Assembly: GCA_035541255.1 (NCBI GenBank)
Contig: DATKNR010000134.1
Span: 1-17,711 of the forward strand
DNA: 17,711 nt
Direction of reading: 5' to 3'
Source: JOPF136 sp035541255
GTDB lineage: Bacteria > Acidobacteriota > Terriglobia > Acidiferrales > UBA7541
The notes under the pieces were generated by a model. That model searched no databases, was not told where the DNA came from, and saw only the letters and a list, made by a program, of their open reading frames with translations. The translations under genes were made by a program, and so were the position numbers. How positions within the stretch are numbered: position 1 is the first letter of the stretch; every line of letters begins with the position of its first letter. Shown here piece by piece: positions 1 through 8,667 of this stretch.

Positions 1-1139
1 GCGAGATACATGATGCCGAAGGTGCCGACGAGGGAAAGGGGCACGGCTACGCTGGGAATTACGGTGGCGGAGAGATTGCGGAGGAAGAGGAAAATGACCA
101 TGACGACGAGGAAGATGGTGAGCATGAGCTCGAACTCGACGTCGTCGACGGAAGCACGGATGGTAGTGGTGCGGTCAGTGAGAATCTTGACCTGAACGGA
201 ATTGGGGAGGCTGGTCTTTAGAACGGGGAGGCGCTTGAGGATGCGGTCGACAACCTGAATGATGTTGGCGCCGGGCTGCCGCTGGATGTTGAGGATGACG
301 GCTGGAGTGGTGTCCATCCAGGCGGCCTGCTTGACGTTTTCAGCGCCGTCGACAACTTTGGCCACATCGGAGAGAAGGATTGGCGCGCCATTGCGATAGG
401 CGATGACGACATTCTTGAATTCCGCGCTGCTGAGAAGCTGGTCGTTGGCCTGAATCTGATAATCCTGGTGAGGTCCGTCGAAATTGCCCTTGGCGAGGTC
501 CACGCTGGTCTGCTGAAGGGCGGTGCGGACATCTTCAAGGTTAATACCGTAATGAGAGAGCGCGGTGGGGTTGACCTGAACGCGCACGGCGGGCTTCTGA
601 CCGCCGCTGATACTGACGAGACCGACGCCGGGAATCTGAGAAATCTTCTGAGCGAGGCGGGTGTCCGCCAGGTCCTCGACCTGAGTGAGGGGGAGGGTGT
701 CCGAGGTGAGGCCGAGAGTGAGGATGGGCGCGTCGGCTGGATTCGTCTTGCTGTAGATGGGAGGGGTGGGAAGGTCGGGCGGGAGATAGGTCTGGGCCGC
801 GTTGATGCCGGCCTGCACCTCCTGTTCCGCAACGTCAATGCTGAGGTCGAGCGAAAACTGAAGAATGATGATGGAACTGCCGTCGGAACTGGTGGAGGTC
901 ATCTGGTTGAGGCCGGGGACCTGTCCGAACTGGCGCTCGAGGGGAGCGGTGATGGCCGAGGCCATGACGTCGGGGCTGGCGCCGGGATAGAAGGTGACAA
1001 CCTGGATCGTGGGGTAATCGACCTGAGGGAGAGCGGCGACGGGCAGCTGGAAATAGGCAACTATCCCGGCGAGCAGGATTGCCGCCATGAGCAGCGAAGT
1101 GGCAACCGGACGAAGAATGAACGGCCGGGACGGACTCAC
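1..1139 (-). CDS. RND efflux permease, MdtB/MuxB type (partial, 3' end outside window)
   Basis: This is the first 379 codons of an inner-membrane RND transporter that uses the proton gradient to drive drug-like substrates through a tripartite pump. The N-terminus (SPSRPFILRPVATSLLMAAI) is the usual RND first membrane helix, followed by the porter-domain segment LPQVDYPTIQVVTFYPGASP. The stretch YSKTNPADAPILTLGL and the later LQQTSVDLAKGNFDGP are what I associate with the MdtB/MuxB half of a heteromeric MdtABC/MuxABC pump. The window stops after a second membrane stretch (FELMLTIFLVVMVIFLFLRN), before the TM4 aspartate pair, so proton-relay residues cannot be judged. The start is a GTG overlapping the adaptor stop as GTGA; a strong AAGGAGG Shine-Dalgarno lies 10 nt upstream, inside the adaptor gene. 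Typical full length is about 1040 residues, so roughly two thirds is missing. A second permease (MdtC/MuxC type) would be expected further left. Confidence 0.93.
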   Translation of the reverse strand, partial: MSPSRPFILRPVATSLLMAAILLAGIVAYFQLPVAALPQVDYPTIQVVTFYPGASPDVMASAITAPLERQFGQVPGLNQMTSTSSDGSSIIILQFSLDLSIDVAEQEVQAGINAAQTYLPPDLPTPPIYSKTNPADAPILTLGLTSDTLPLTQVEDLADTRLAQKISQIPGVGLVSISGGQKPAVRVQVNPTALSHYGINLEDVRTALQQTSVDLAKGNFDGPHQDYQIQANDQLLSSAEFKNVVIAYRNGAPILLSDVAKVVDGAENVKQAAWMDTTPAVILNIQRQPGANIIQVVDRILKRLPVLKTSLPNSVQVKILTDRTTTIRASVDDVEFELMLTIFLVVMVIFLFLRNLSATVIPSVAVPLSLVGTFGIMYL

Positions 1140-2416
1140 TTCGTTGCTGCCTCCTTGCTCTCGCTCTTACCCGAATGGGAATCAGATGCAACGGCACCGG
1201 CAGCGGCTGCGGACTTGGAGCCGCGGATGCGAACCTTGACGCCGTCCTGAAGCTTGTCGAAGCCGTCGGTGGCAACGAGATCGCCGGGATTAATGCCCTG
1301 TACGGCGGTGGTGCTTCCGTCGGTGGTGCCTTCGGTGACGGAATGGATGGTGGCCTTCATGTCGGAGCCGATGACGTAGACGTAGGTGCCCTGAGAATTC
1401 CGCTGGACAGCCGGAGTGGGAACGAGAGTGGCGTTGTGCTGCATATTGACGAGGAGCTTGGCATTGACGAACTGGTTGGGGAACAGGGTGAGCTCGCGAT
1501 TATCGAACAGTGCGCGGAGCTTGACGGTGCCGGTGGAAGGATCGATCTGGTTGTCGATGGTGAGGAGTTTGCCGGTGCCGAGTTTTTTCTGCACGGCGCG
1601 GTCGAAGACATCGACTTCCATGGTCCGGTCGCGACGGAGCTGATCCTGAATCTGACCGAGATAGTCCTCAGCGACGTTGAAGATGACGGTGATGGGATGG
1701 AGCTGGGTGACGACGACGAGCGGAGTGGAGCTGTTGGCCTGGACGATGTTGCCCGGGTCGACGAGACGGAGGCCAACACGTCCGTCGATGGGCGAAGTGA
1801 TGTGGCAATAGATGAGATTCACGCGAGCGTTTTCGACAACGCCCTGGTCATTCTTAACCGTGCCCTCGTACTGCTTGACGAGCTGAGTCTGGTCATCCAC
1901 CTGCTGCTTGGCGATGGCATTGCGGCTGAACGCGGCCTGATAGCGATCGAGGTCAATCTGAGCACCAGTGAGCAGGGCCTGATCGTGCGCCAACTGGCCT
2001 TCGGCCTGGGTGAGCGCCGCCTGATAGGGACGCGGGTCAATGTCGATGAGCGGATCGCCCTTGGTGACGTCCTGGCCTTCGCGATAGTGGACTTCCATGA
2101 TCTGGCCCTGAACGCGGCTGGTGACGGTGACGGTGTAAACGGGCGTGACGGTTCCCAGCGCAGACACGTAGAGGCCAATGTCGCCCGCACGCGCGGCTGT
2201 GGCCAAGACGGGAACCTCGGCGAGAGCCATGCGGCCGTGGCCGCCGCCGGGACCCTGGGCCTGAGTTGCGGGGGCGGGGCGCGCGAAAATGCGCCAGCCG
2301 GCGTAGGCGAGCAGCAGAATCAGAAGAGCAACAATCCAGCGACGCACTGCGGAGCCGCCCGAGCTCCGGCGTTGCTGACCGGGCGAGACCATACCTCCTG
2401 GGGAAGGAGAAGACAT
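1136..2416 (-). CDS. RND periplasmic adaptor (membrane fusion protein), MdtA/MuxA type
   Basis: A 426-residue adaptor that bridges the inner-membrane permease and the outer-membrane channel. An uncleaved-looking membrane anchor lies at about 26-44 (RRWIVALLILLLAYAGWRIF) after a basic, Ser/Gly-rich cytoplasmic tail. Then come the first lipoyl half (SRVQGQIMEVHYREGQDVTKG), a coiled-coil hairpin rich in Q/A/L around 130-195, the second lipoyl half (ITSPIDGRVGLRLVDPGNIV), beta-barrel residues, and the membrane-proximal end. The C-terminal tail is a low-complexity Ala/Ser/Lys stretch. The ATG follows an AAGGAG Shine-Dalgarno by 7 nt. Its stop overlaps the start of the next permease, so the pair is surely co-translated. 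The family match to MdtA is by recognisable motifs; the substrate cannot be read from the sequence. It is separated from the preceding outer-membrane gene by about 250 bases, so it may have its own promoter. Confidence 0.94.
   Translation of the reverse strand: MSSPSPGGMVSPGQQRRSSGGSAVRRWIVALLILLLAYAGWRIFARPAPATQAQGPGGGHGRMALAEVPVLATAARAGDIGLYVSALGTVTPVYTVTVTSRVQGQIMEVHYREGQDVTKGDPLIDIDPRPYQAALTQAEGQLAHDQALLTGAQIDLDRYQAAFSRNAIAKQQVDDQTQLVKQYEGTVKNDQGVVENARVNLIYCHITSPIDGRVGLRLVDPGNIVQANSSTPLVVVTQLHPITVIFNVAEDYLGQIQDQLRRDRTMEVDVFDRAVQKKLGTGKLLTIDNQIDPSTGTVKLRALFDNRELTLFPNQFVNAKLLVNMQHNATLVPTPAVQRNSQGTYVYVIGSDMKATIHSVTEGTTDGSTTAVQGINPGDLVATDGFDKLQDGVKVRIRGSKSAAAAGAVASDSHSGKSESKEAATK
1150..1156 (-). 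promoter_or_regulatory. Shine-Dalgarno AAGGAGG that fixes the GTG start of the MdtB-like permease
   Basis: A perfect AAGGAGG sits inside the last codons of the adaptor gene, 10 nt before the GTG of the permease. It is the reason for choosing GTG at 1139 rather than a downstream ATG, which would cut the first membrane helix. Confidence 0.75.
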
Positions 2417-2669
2417 TCACAGGCTCCTTATGATTGCATTCAGCGAAAAACCGGTCCGCGTTGCCCAAATGAAGCCGAGCGGCAGGGGAGCGGCCCGCAC
2501 GAGTTCGCCAGAAACAGCGAGCGGGCAAACGAGTGCAGGATAAATGTAAGACGTCATTGTGAGGTTCCGCGTTTCGATTTTGCCACTCTCCGGGCCCGCA
2601 CTGAGGCCCCACCATGATAGCCGTTTTCGAGCCGTGCCGCGCGCGTGCGCCGCGCGACAGAGGGCGCGG
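2417..2669. other. 253-base gap between the two efflux modules
   Basis: No convincing gene. Reading on the minus strand, a 46-codon open frame starts with ATG at 2557 (beginning MTSYIYPALVCPL) and ends in TGA directly abutting the adaptor ATG (TGAATG). It could be extended upstream to 88 codons, overlapping the outer-membrane gene, but it has no good ribosome site and no family resemblance I can see. The AAGGAG at 2424-2429 serves the adaptor. I looked for a -35/-10 pair and for a GG-N10-GC sigma-54 signature toward the adaptor and found none that I would defend. A GC hairpin lies just after the outer-membrane gene (separate entry). Confidence 0.5.
2640..2656 (-). terminator. GC-rich hairpin after the outer-membrane gene, without a U tract
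   Basis: Six-base arms CGCGCG flank a five-base loop, starting 14 nt after the stop codon of the outer-membrane factor. The stem would be stable, but no run of T follows on the minus strand, so it is not a classic intrinsic terminator. It could reduce read-through into the second efflux module or protect the 3' end of the first transcript. Confidence 0.25.
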
Positions 2670-4169
2670 CTAAGGCCGTTCACCGGATTGCGAGGCGGCT
2701 TGAGGCGACGCCTGAGGCGAGGCCGGAGCCGAGACTACGTTTTGCAGCGAGGCCGCGTCCCAACCGCCGCCAAGCGCCTTGACGAGCAGGACGGCGGCAA
2801 CCATCCTGCGGCCCTGAATCTGAACGGAGACGCGTTCGTCGGAGAGCGCGGTGCTCTGCGCAGTGGTGACTTCCAGATAGGAAGTGACGCCGCCGCGGTA
2901 ACGCGTATTGGAAAGCGAGAGGGAATGCTCGGCGGCGTCAACGGCGCCGCGCTGAGTGGCCGCTTCCTGCTCGAGAATGCGGAGAGCGGAGAGATTGTCT
3001 TCGACTTCCTGGATGGCATTGAGAACAGTCTGGCGATAATTGGCCACCGTTTGATCGTAGCCGGCGCGGGCCTGCTCGGTAACGGCGCGGCGCTGGCCAC
3101 CCTCAAAGAGAGTCTCGGCAGCGGAGAGGCCGACGGACCAGATGCTGCTGGGACCTTGGATAAGCGTGGTAATGACGTGGCTACTGAACCCGCCCGCGAC
3201 ATTCAATCCGATATCAGGAAAATAGGCGGAGCGGGCGATACCGATGTTGGCATTGGCAGCGTCCATGCGGCGCTCCGCAGCGGCGACGTCGGGACGGCGC
3301 TCGAGCAACTGGGAGGGAAGAGCGGGAGGAACGGCAGGCGGTTCGACGTCGAGAGGAGCGACGGGGAGGGAGAAATCGGACGCGGGCGTGCCCATGAGAG
3401 AAGCGATGGCATGCTCAAACTGGGCGCGAGCGACCTGAAGTTCGATGGCCTGGGAGCGGGTGGTTTCCAACTGAGTTTTGGCCTGGGCCACGTCCACCTG
3501 GGACGCAACGCCACCCTTGTAACGGCTCTCGGTAAGCTCGAGGGCGCGCTGATAGGCAGTGACGGTGGAATTGAGGAGCCGGATTTCGGCGTCGAGGCTG
3601 CGAGCCTGGAAATAATCGAGAGCGAGCTCGGCATGGAGGCTGAGGCGGACGTTTTCCAGATCCGCGGCCGAAGCCTGGGCGCCGGCGCGGGCGCTTTCCA
3701 CCGAGCGGTGGACGCGTCCCCAGACATCGGGTTCGTAAGTGGCGACGAAGGGAATCACAAAGGCGTTGTCGGTGACCCCTGAGGTGGAAGGCCCGGCGAA
3801 GGGCTCGTTGCCGGATTGCTTGATGCGGGCAGCGGAGGGCGTGACGGTGAGAACGGGATAATAGCCGGCGCGGGAGAAACGGATGGCGGCGCGAGCCTGG
3901 ATGAATTCGGCTTCGGCGGCCTTGAGCGTCTGGCTGGAGACGTTGATCTTGTCCTCGAGCGCGTTGAGCGCCGGATCGTTGAAAATCTCCCACCAATTGC
4001 CGCGGAAATTGGAGTCGCCGGGCTGCGCGGGATGCCAGTTGGCAGGCGCTTCCTTGTAGGCGGTGGGAACCGGGGCGGAGGGCCGCTTGTAGTCGGGGCC
4101 GACGGTGCAGGAGCTGAGCAGGAATGGAGCAATCAGCATCGCCTGGAGAAGATGGCGCGGTGCAATCAC
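2670..4169 (-). CDS. RND outer-membrane factor, NodT-family lipoprotein
   Basis: A 499-residue TolC/OprM-like channel that forms the outer-membrane exit of a tripartite pump. The N-terminal signal ends in a lipobox (LSSC, Cys21), followed directly by TVGPDYKRP, the signature opening of NodT-family outer-membrane lipoproteins. Two outer-membrane-efflux repeats follow: the first from about 60 to 265 (NWWEIFNDPALNALEDKI; YFQARSLDAEIRLL; ESRYKGGVASQVDVAQAKTQ), the second from about 300 to 475 (LLERRPDVAAAERRMDAANA; FEGGQRRAV; NTRYRGGVTSYLEVTTAQS). The tail is an Ala/Ser/Pro/Gln linker. The start is GTG at 4169, overlapping the upstream adaptor stop as GTGA; AAGGA lies 6 nt before it. It belongs with the upstream adaptor and permease, and may also serve the second pump, for which no channel gene of its own is visible. 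Confidence 0.94.
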   Translation of the reverse strand: MIAPRHLLQAMLIAPFLLSSCTVGPDYKRPSAPVPTAYKEAPANWHPAQPGDSNFRGNWWEIFNDPALNALEDKINVSSQTLKAAEAEFIQARAAIRFSRAGYYPVLTVTPSAARIKQSGNEPFAGPSTSGVTDNAFVIPFVATYEPDVWGRVHRSVESARAGAQASAADLENVRLSLHAELALDYFQARSLDAEIRLLNSTVTAYQRALELTESRYKGGVASQVDVAQAKTQLETTRSQAIELQVARAQFEHAIASLMGTPASDFSLPVAPLDVEPPAVPPALPSQLLERRPDVAAAERRMDAANANIGIARSAYFPDIGLNVAGGFSSHVITTLIQGPSSIWSVGLSAAETLFEGGQRRAVTEQARAGYDQTVANYRQTVLNAIQEVEDNLSALRILEQEAATQRGAVDAAEHSLSLSNTRYRGGVTSYLEVTTAQSTALSDERVSVQIQGRRMVAAVLLVKALGGGWDAASLQNVVSAPASPQASPQAASQSGERP

Positions 4170-5371
4170 GGCTTGTCCTTCAGTTTGGCGGCGGGCACGA
4201 CGCGAACCAGTTCGCCTTCGACGACGGAATCGGGGGGATCGGTGATGAGCTGTTCCGCGCCGGTGAGACCGGAGATGACTTCGACTTCGTTACCAAAATC
4301 GCGGCCCAGAGTGATGGGAATGAGCGTCGCCTTGCTGCCGGGGCCCACAGCGACGACGCGAAGACCTTCCGCACGGAACAGCAGAGTATTGACGGGCAAC
4401 AGATAGGTGGGGTGTTCGGAAGGCAGCTTGAGGTGCATTTCCGCGTAGGAGCCGGAGAGAAGCTGTCCGGTTGGATTCTGAACCTCAAACTGTGCCAGGA
4501 GAGTGCGCGTGGCGGGATCGATGGCGTTGGCGGTATTGATGAGGGTGCCGGTGAACTGCTTGTCGGGAAATTCGGAAAGGCGAAGCTCACAGGTGAGGCC
4601 GGGACGAGCGGCCTGAGAGTACAGCTGGGGAATGCTGACGTAGACCCGGAGGCGGCGTGTGGCGGCCAGGTGGAAGAGTTCGCGAGCGGGGCCACCGCTG
4701 GAACCGGCGTCGATGAGGGAGCCGACGTCAATATTGCGCGCGGTGATGACACCGTCGAAGGGGGCGTAAATCTTCTGGAAAGACTGCATCTCCTCGAGGC
4801 GGCGGACATTGGCTTCGGCGGACTGGACGATGGCGCGCTTGGCCTCGAAATCGCCCTGGGCGTTGTCTGCGTCCTGCTTGGAAACGGAATCGGTTTTCAG
4901 GAGGTCACCATAGCGGGCGGCAGTGATGCGGGCGAGATCGAAATTGGCCTTCGCGGTGGCCAGGTCGGCGCGGGCCTGACGGAGCTGCGCGTCCACTTCC
5001 GGCGTGTCAATTTCGGCAAGGAGCTGACCGGAACGCACCTGAGCACCGATGTCCGCATACCAGCGGCGTAGATATCCGTTGGTGCGGGCGTAAATGGGAG
5101 CGTCTGTCCAAGGCTGGATGGTGGCGGGGAGAACGATTTCCTGTGATGGCTGAGCAAGCACGGGGCGGACGACGGAGACGGACGGCGTGGCGAGCTCGCT
5201 GGTTTCCGTGCGGAGGGCGGCGCGCGAATTGAGCCGCGGGATGATGCCGGCAACCACAATCGCGGCAATCACAACCAGAAATGCGAGCGACCAGAGCGCA
5301 AAGCGGCCTCTCGGGCGGGCGCCTGAGGGCCGCGGGGCGCCTGCGACTGCGTGATCGGTTTCCAGGTCCAT
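4166..5371 (-). CDS. RND periplasmic adaptor (HlyD-like membrane fusion protein)
   Basis: A 401-residue adaptor. A single membrane anchor lies at about 24-44 (FALWSLAFLVVIAAIVVAGI) after a charged cytoplasmic tail. The first lipoyl half is ARTNGYLRRWYADIGAQVRS; a coiled-coil hairpin (ARADLATAKANFDLARIT to AEANVRRLEEM) follows; the second lipoyl half is YAPFDGVITARNIDVGSLI. Beta-barrel and membrane-proximal parts complete the usual order. I chose the ATG at 5371 because GGGAGAG lies just upstream; an in-frame ATG at 5404 would add 11 residues with no good ribosome site. The gene starts 45 bases after the permease stop and overlaps the outer-membrane gene by 4 bases, so the three form a complete tripartite pump. 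It is only distantly like the other adaptor in this window, which argues against a recent duplication. Confidence 0.94.
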   Translation of the reverse strand: MDLETDHAVAGAPRPSGARPRGRFALWSLAFLVVIAAIVVAGIIPRLNSRAALRTETSELATPSVSVVRPVLAQPSQEIVLPATIQPWTDAPIYARTNGYLRRWYADIGAQVRSGQLLAEIDTPEVDAQLRQARADLATAKANFDLARITAARYGDLLKTDSVSKQDADNAQGDFEAKRAIVQSAEANVRRLEEMQSFQKIYAPFDGVITARNIDVGSLIDAGSSGGPARELFHLAATRRLRVYVSIPQLYSQAARPGLTCELRLSEFPDKQFTGTLINTANAIDPATRTLLAQFEVQNPTGQLLSGSYAEMHLKLPSEHPTYLLPVNTLLFRAEGLRVVAVGPGSKATLIPITLGRDFGNEVEVISGLTGAEQLITDPPDSVVEGELVRVVPAAKLKDKP

Positions 5372-5416
5372 CAATCTCTCCCGTCGAATTCCCTTCCCCC
5401 GCATGCAGGGGACGAA

Positions 5417-8400
5417 TCAGGCCAGACTTCCGCGGCGCTGGCGCCAACCGTGAATCCAACTGAACACTACAGGAACAAAGAACAAAGTCGAAACGGTAGC
5501 GAAAAGAAGGCCGCCAATGACAGCGCGGCCGAGGGGAGCATTCTGCTCACCGCCTTCGCCCATGCCGATGGCCATGGGAAACATTCCGATGATCATGGCG
5601 AGCGCGGTCATGATGACGGGGCGGAAGCGTGTGAAACCGGCCTGGAGTGCGGCGGAAGCGGCATCGTGACCGCCGCGCAACTGTTCCTTGGCGAAACTGA
5701 TGACCAGGATGCTGTTCGCCGTGGCGACGCCCATGCACATGATGGAGCCGGTGAGCGCGGGAACACTGACGGCTGTGCCGGAGATGAAGAGGAACCAGAC
5801 AATGCCGGCGAGGGCGGCGGGGAGCGCAGAAATGATGATGAAGGGATCGAGCCAGGACTGGAAATTGATCACGATCAGGAGATAGACGAGCACGATGGAA
5901 AATACGAGGCCGCCGAGCAGGCCGATATACGAGGACCACATGGTGTGAATCTGGCCGCGGACGACGAGACGGGAGCCGCGAGGGAGATCGGCGCGGGAAG
6001 AGTCGAGGATGCGCGTGATGTCGCGCGCGACGCCGCCGAGGTCGCGACCATGGACAGAGCCGTAGATATCGATGACCGGCGCGACATCGTAGTGGGAGAT
6101 GACGCCCATTTCCTGGCCGGGACGGATGGTGGCGAGGTTGGCGAGAATTTCCGGACGAGTGCGGACGGAGCCGGAGATGGGGATGTTGTTGATGTCTTGC
6201 AGCGAATCGAGGCGGTACTGGGGAGTCTGGGTGGTGATGCTGTAGCTGACGCCAGTGCGGGGATCGACCCAGAAGGTGGGAGCGGTCTGGAAACTGCCGC
6301 TCAAAGAAATGAGGAGACTGCTGGCCGCGTCGCGCTCGGTGTAGCCGCTATTGCTGGCGAGGGTGCGGTCAACGTTGACGTCGAGCTTGGGGGCGTCGAA
6401 GGCCTGCTGGATGCGCATGTCGACGGTTCCGGGAACGAGCTTGACGCGCTGGAGGACCTGATTGGCGAAGAGGCGGTTTGCCTCCAGGTTGTAGCCCACC
6501 ACCTGAATGTCTATGGGAGCGGGCAGGCCGAAATTGAGGATCTGACTGACCATATCCGCAGGAAGGAAGGCGAAGGTGACGCCCGGAAATCGCTGGTTGA
6601 GGAGAAGGCGGAGGTCGTGGACGTACTCGTCTGTGGGGCGATGGCCCTCGTTGAGGCTGACAAGGATGTCGGCATCGCCGGAACCGATGGGAGCGGAATT
6701 GGAGTAGGAAAGATTGATGCTGCTGTAAGGCAGGCCGATGTTGTCGATGACGCTGGAGATTTCGCGCTGTGGGATGCGCTCGCGGATGGCGGCTTCGATC
6801 CGGTCGCAGAGCGCGGCGGTCTCCTCGATCCGGGTGCCGGTGCGGGCACGAAAGTGCAGCTTGAACTGGCCGCTATCGACGGAGGGGAAGAAATCCTGGC
6901 CGATCCAGGGGAGGAGCGCGAAGGAAGCGAGGCAGAATCCGAGAAAGCCGAGAGCAAAGGCATGCTGGGAGGACATGCAAACGGCGAGGAGTTCACGGTA
7001 GCGCGCGCGGAGGCGCTCGAAAGCGAGCTCGAAGCGAATCTGCTGGCGCGAGAGCCAGTTCTTCGCGGCGGCAAGGTCGAGATGCTCGGCGTGGGCGTGG
7101 CCGCGGAGAAGGTATTTGGCCATGGTGGGGACGAGGGTGCGGGAGAGGAGGTAGGAAGCGAGCATGGCGAAGACGACGGCCTCGGCGAGGGGGACGAAGA
7201 GATAGCGGGCAACGCCCGTGAGGAAAAACATGGGAACGAAGACGATGCAGATGGAGAGAGTGGACACGAAGGCAGGAACGGCAATCTGCTGAGCGCCGTC
7301 GAGGATGCCCTGCTCGGTTTCCTTGCCGAGTGCGAGGTTGCGATTGATGTTCTCGATTTCGACGGTAGCGTCGTCAACGAGAATGCCGACAGCGAGGGCG
7401 AGACCGCCGAGGGTCATAATGTTGATGGTCTCGCCGAGGGCGCGCATAACGATGATGGAAGTGAGGATGGAGAGCGGAATGGAAATGGCGATGATGATGG
7501 TGCTGCGCCAACTGCCGAGGAACACCAGAATCATGAGGCCGGTGAGAAAGGCGGCGATGAGCGCTTCCCGAACGACGCCGCCGATGGCGGCACGGACGAA
7601 GATAGACTGGTCAGCGAGAAGCCGCATTTCGAGGTTGGGCGGCATGCCGCGGCCGATGTCGGGAAGCAACGTCTTGATGTCGGAGATGATATCGAGGGTG
7701 GAGGCCTCGCCTGATTTAAGAACGCTGAGCAGCGAGGCGCGGCGGCCGTTGACGCGGACGATGTTGGTCTGCGGCGGGGAACCGTCGCGGACGTGCGCGA
7801 CATCGTGAATGTAGATCGTGGCGCCGTTGACGGACTTGATGGGCAGGTAATTCAGCTCGGGAACGGTCTGCGGGGCGCCGTTCAGCTCGACATTGTATTC
7901 GAAGGGGCCAATTTTGGAGGTTCCGGAAGGAAGGATAAGGTTCTGCGTGCCGATGGCGCTGACGACGTCCTGGGGAGAGAGACCCTTGGCCTGAAGAGCG
8001 TTCATATCCAAATCAACCTGGACGGAGCGCTGCTTGCCGCCGTAGGCCCAGGGGATGGCGGCGCCCTGGACGGAAGTGAGGCGGGTGCGGACAAAATTGA
8101 CGCCGAGATCGAAGAGCTGCTGCTCCGAGAGGCCCTGGCCGGAAAGGGCGAGCTGGAGAATGGGAACGCTCGAGGCGGTGTAGACGACGATGAGGGGAGG
8201 ATTGGTGCCGGGGGGCATGCCGCGAAGGAGCGTCTGGGAAATGGCGGTGACCTGGGCGACGGCCATGTCGATGCGGACATTGGGCTGGAAGAACACTTTG
8301 ATGACGGAGCGGCCGCTGAGGGACTGGGATTCGATGTGCTCGACATCGTTGACCGTGGTGGTCATGGCGCGTTCGGAGTTGGTGACGATGCGATTGGCGA

Positions 8401-8575
8401 TTTCGGGAGCGGAGAGGCCTTCGTAGTTCCAGATCACGCTGACCACGGGGATGTCGATGTTGGGGAAGATGTCCTTGGGAGTGACCAGGATGACGTAAAT
8501 GCCGAGCATGAGGATGAGGAGGGAACACACCACGAAGGTGTAGGGCCGCCGGAGCGCCAGTCGAACAATCCACAT
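5417..8575 (-). CDS. RND efflux permease (AcrB/HAE-like), full length
   Basis: A complete 1052-residue inner-membrane proton/drug antiporter. The N-terminus (MWIVRLALRRPYTFVVCSLL) gives TM1, then porter-domain segments (PKDIFPNIDIPVVSVIWNYE). A central helix bundle begins near 330 and carries the TM4 proton-relay pair in GILVDDATVEIENI (Asp401-Asp402). The second half repeats the plan, with porter segments from about 540 and membrane helices to the end (MCMGVATANSILVISFA; AMIIGMFPMAIGMGEGGEQN; FFVPVVF). Length is normal for the family. I start at ATG 8575, where family homology begins; an in-frame ATG at 8650 adds 25 residues unlike any RND start. The ribosome site before 8575 is weak (only G-rich sequence), so expression may be limited here or depend on coupling. 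It lies 92 bases after the reductase gene and 45 before its adaptor. Substrate unknown; no heavy-metal (CzcA) hallmark was recognised. Confidence 0.94.
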   Translation of the reverse strand: MWIVRLALRRPYTFVVCSLLILMLGIYVILVTPKDIFPNIDIPVVSVIWNYEGLSAPEIANRIVTNSERAMTTTVNDVEHIESQSLSGRSVIKVFFQPNVRIDMAVAQVTAISQTLLRGMPPGTNPPLIVVYTASSVPILQLALSGQGLSEQQLFDLGVNFVRTRLTSVQGAAIPWAYGGKQRSVQVDLDMNALQAKGLSPQDVVSAIGTQNLILPSGTSKIGPFEYNVELNGAPQTVPELNYLPIKSVNGATIYIHDVAHVRDGSPPQTNIVRVNGRRASLLSVLKSGEASTLDIISDIKTLLPDIGRGMPPNLEMRLLADQSIFVRAAIGGVVREALIAAFLTGLMILVFLGSWRSTIIIAISIPLSILTSIIVMRALGETINIMTLGGLALAVGILVDDATVEIENINRNLALGKETEQGILDGAQQIAVPAFVSTLSICIVFVPMFFLTGVARYLFVPLAEAVVFAMLASYLLSRTLVPTMAKYLLRGHAHAEHLDLAAAKNWLSRQQIRFELAFERLRARYRELLAVCMSSQHAFALGFLGFCLASFALLPWIGQDFFPSVDSGQFKLHFRARTGTRIEETAALCDRIEAAIRERIPQREISSVIDNIGLPYSSINLSYSNSAPIGSGDADILVSLNEGHRPTDEYVHDLRLLLNQRFPGVTFAFLPADMVSQILNFGLPAPIDIQVVGYNLEANRLFANQVLQRVKLVPGTVDMRIQQAFDAPKLDVNVDRTLASNSGYTERDAASSLLISLSGSFQTAPTFWVDPRTGVSYSITTQTPQYRLDSLQDINNIPISGSVRTRPEILANLATIRPGQEMGVISHYDVAPVIDIYGSVHGRDLGGVARDITRILDSSRADLPRGSRLVVRGQIHTMWSSYIGLLGGLVFSIVLVYLLIVINFQSWLDPFIIISALPAALAGIVWFLFISGTAVSVPALTGSIMCMGVATANSILVISFAKEQLRGGHDAASAALQAGFTRFRPVIMTALAMIIGMFPMAIGMGEGGEQNAPLGRAVIGGLLFATVSTLFFVPVVFSWIHGWRQRRGSLA

Positions 8576-8667
8576 AGTGTTACTTGCCCGCCCCCAACCG
8601 TCGCCCCGCTCAATTGCCGGGGCAATCAAAATCTCGAAACAGAAAACCACCGAAATACAGGAAATTC

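Noticed and set aside
1175..5071. Long plus-strand open frames at 1175-2617, 2559-3782 and 4124-5071
   Set aside because: All lie opposite the adaptors and the outer-membrane factor and show the same Gly/Asp/Ala-rich shadow composition.
5381..5388. CCGTCGAA octamer between permease and adaptor (also at 475 and 4752)
   Set aside because: Single copies, two of them in coding sequence; the octamer is common enough in this DNA that one copy means little.
5351..7714. 787-codon open frame on the plus strand opposite the RND permease
   Set aside because: It is antisense to a gene with clear family motifs. Its Asp/Glu/Gly-rich composition is what the complement of hydrophobic, GC-rich membrane helices gives; no domain or ribosome site supports it.
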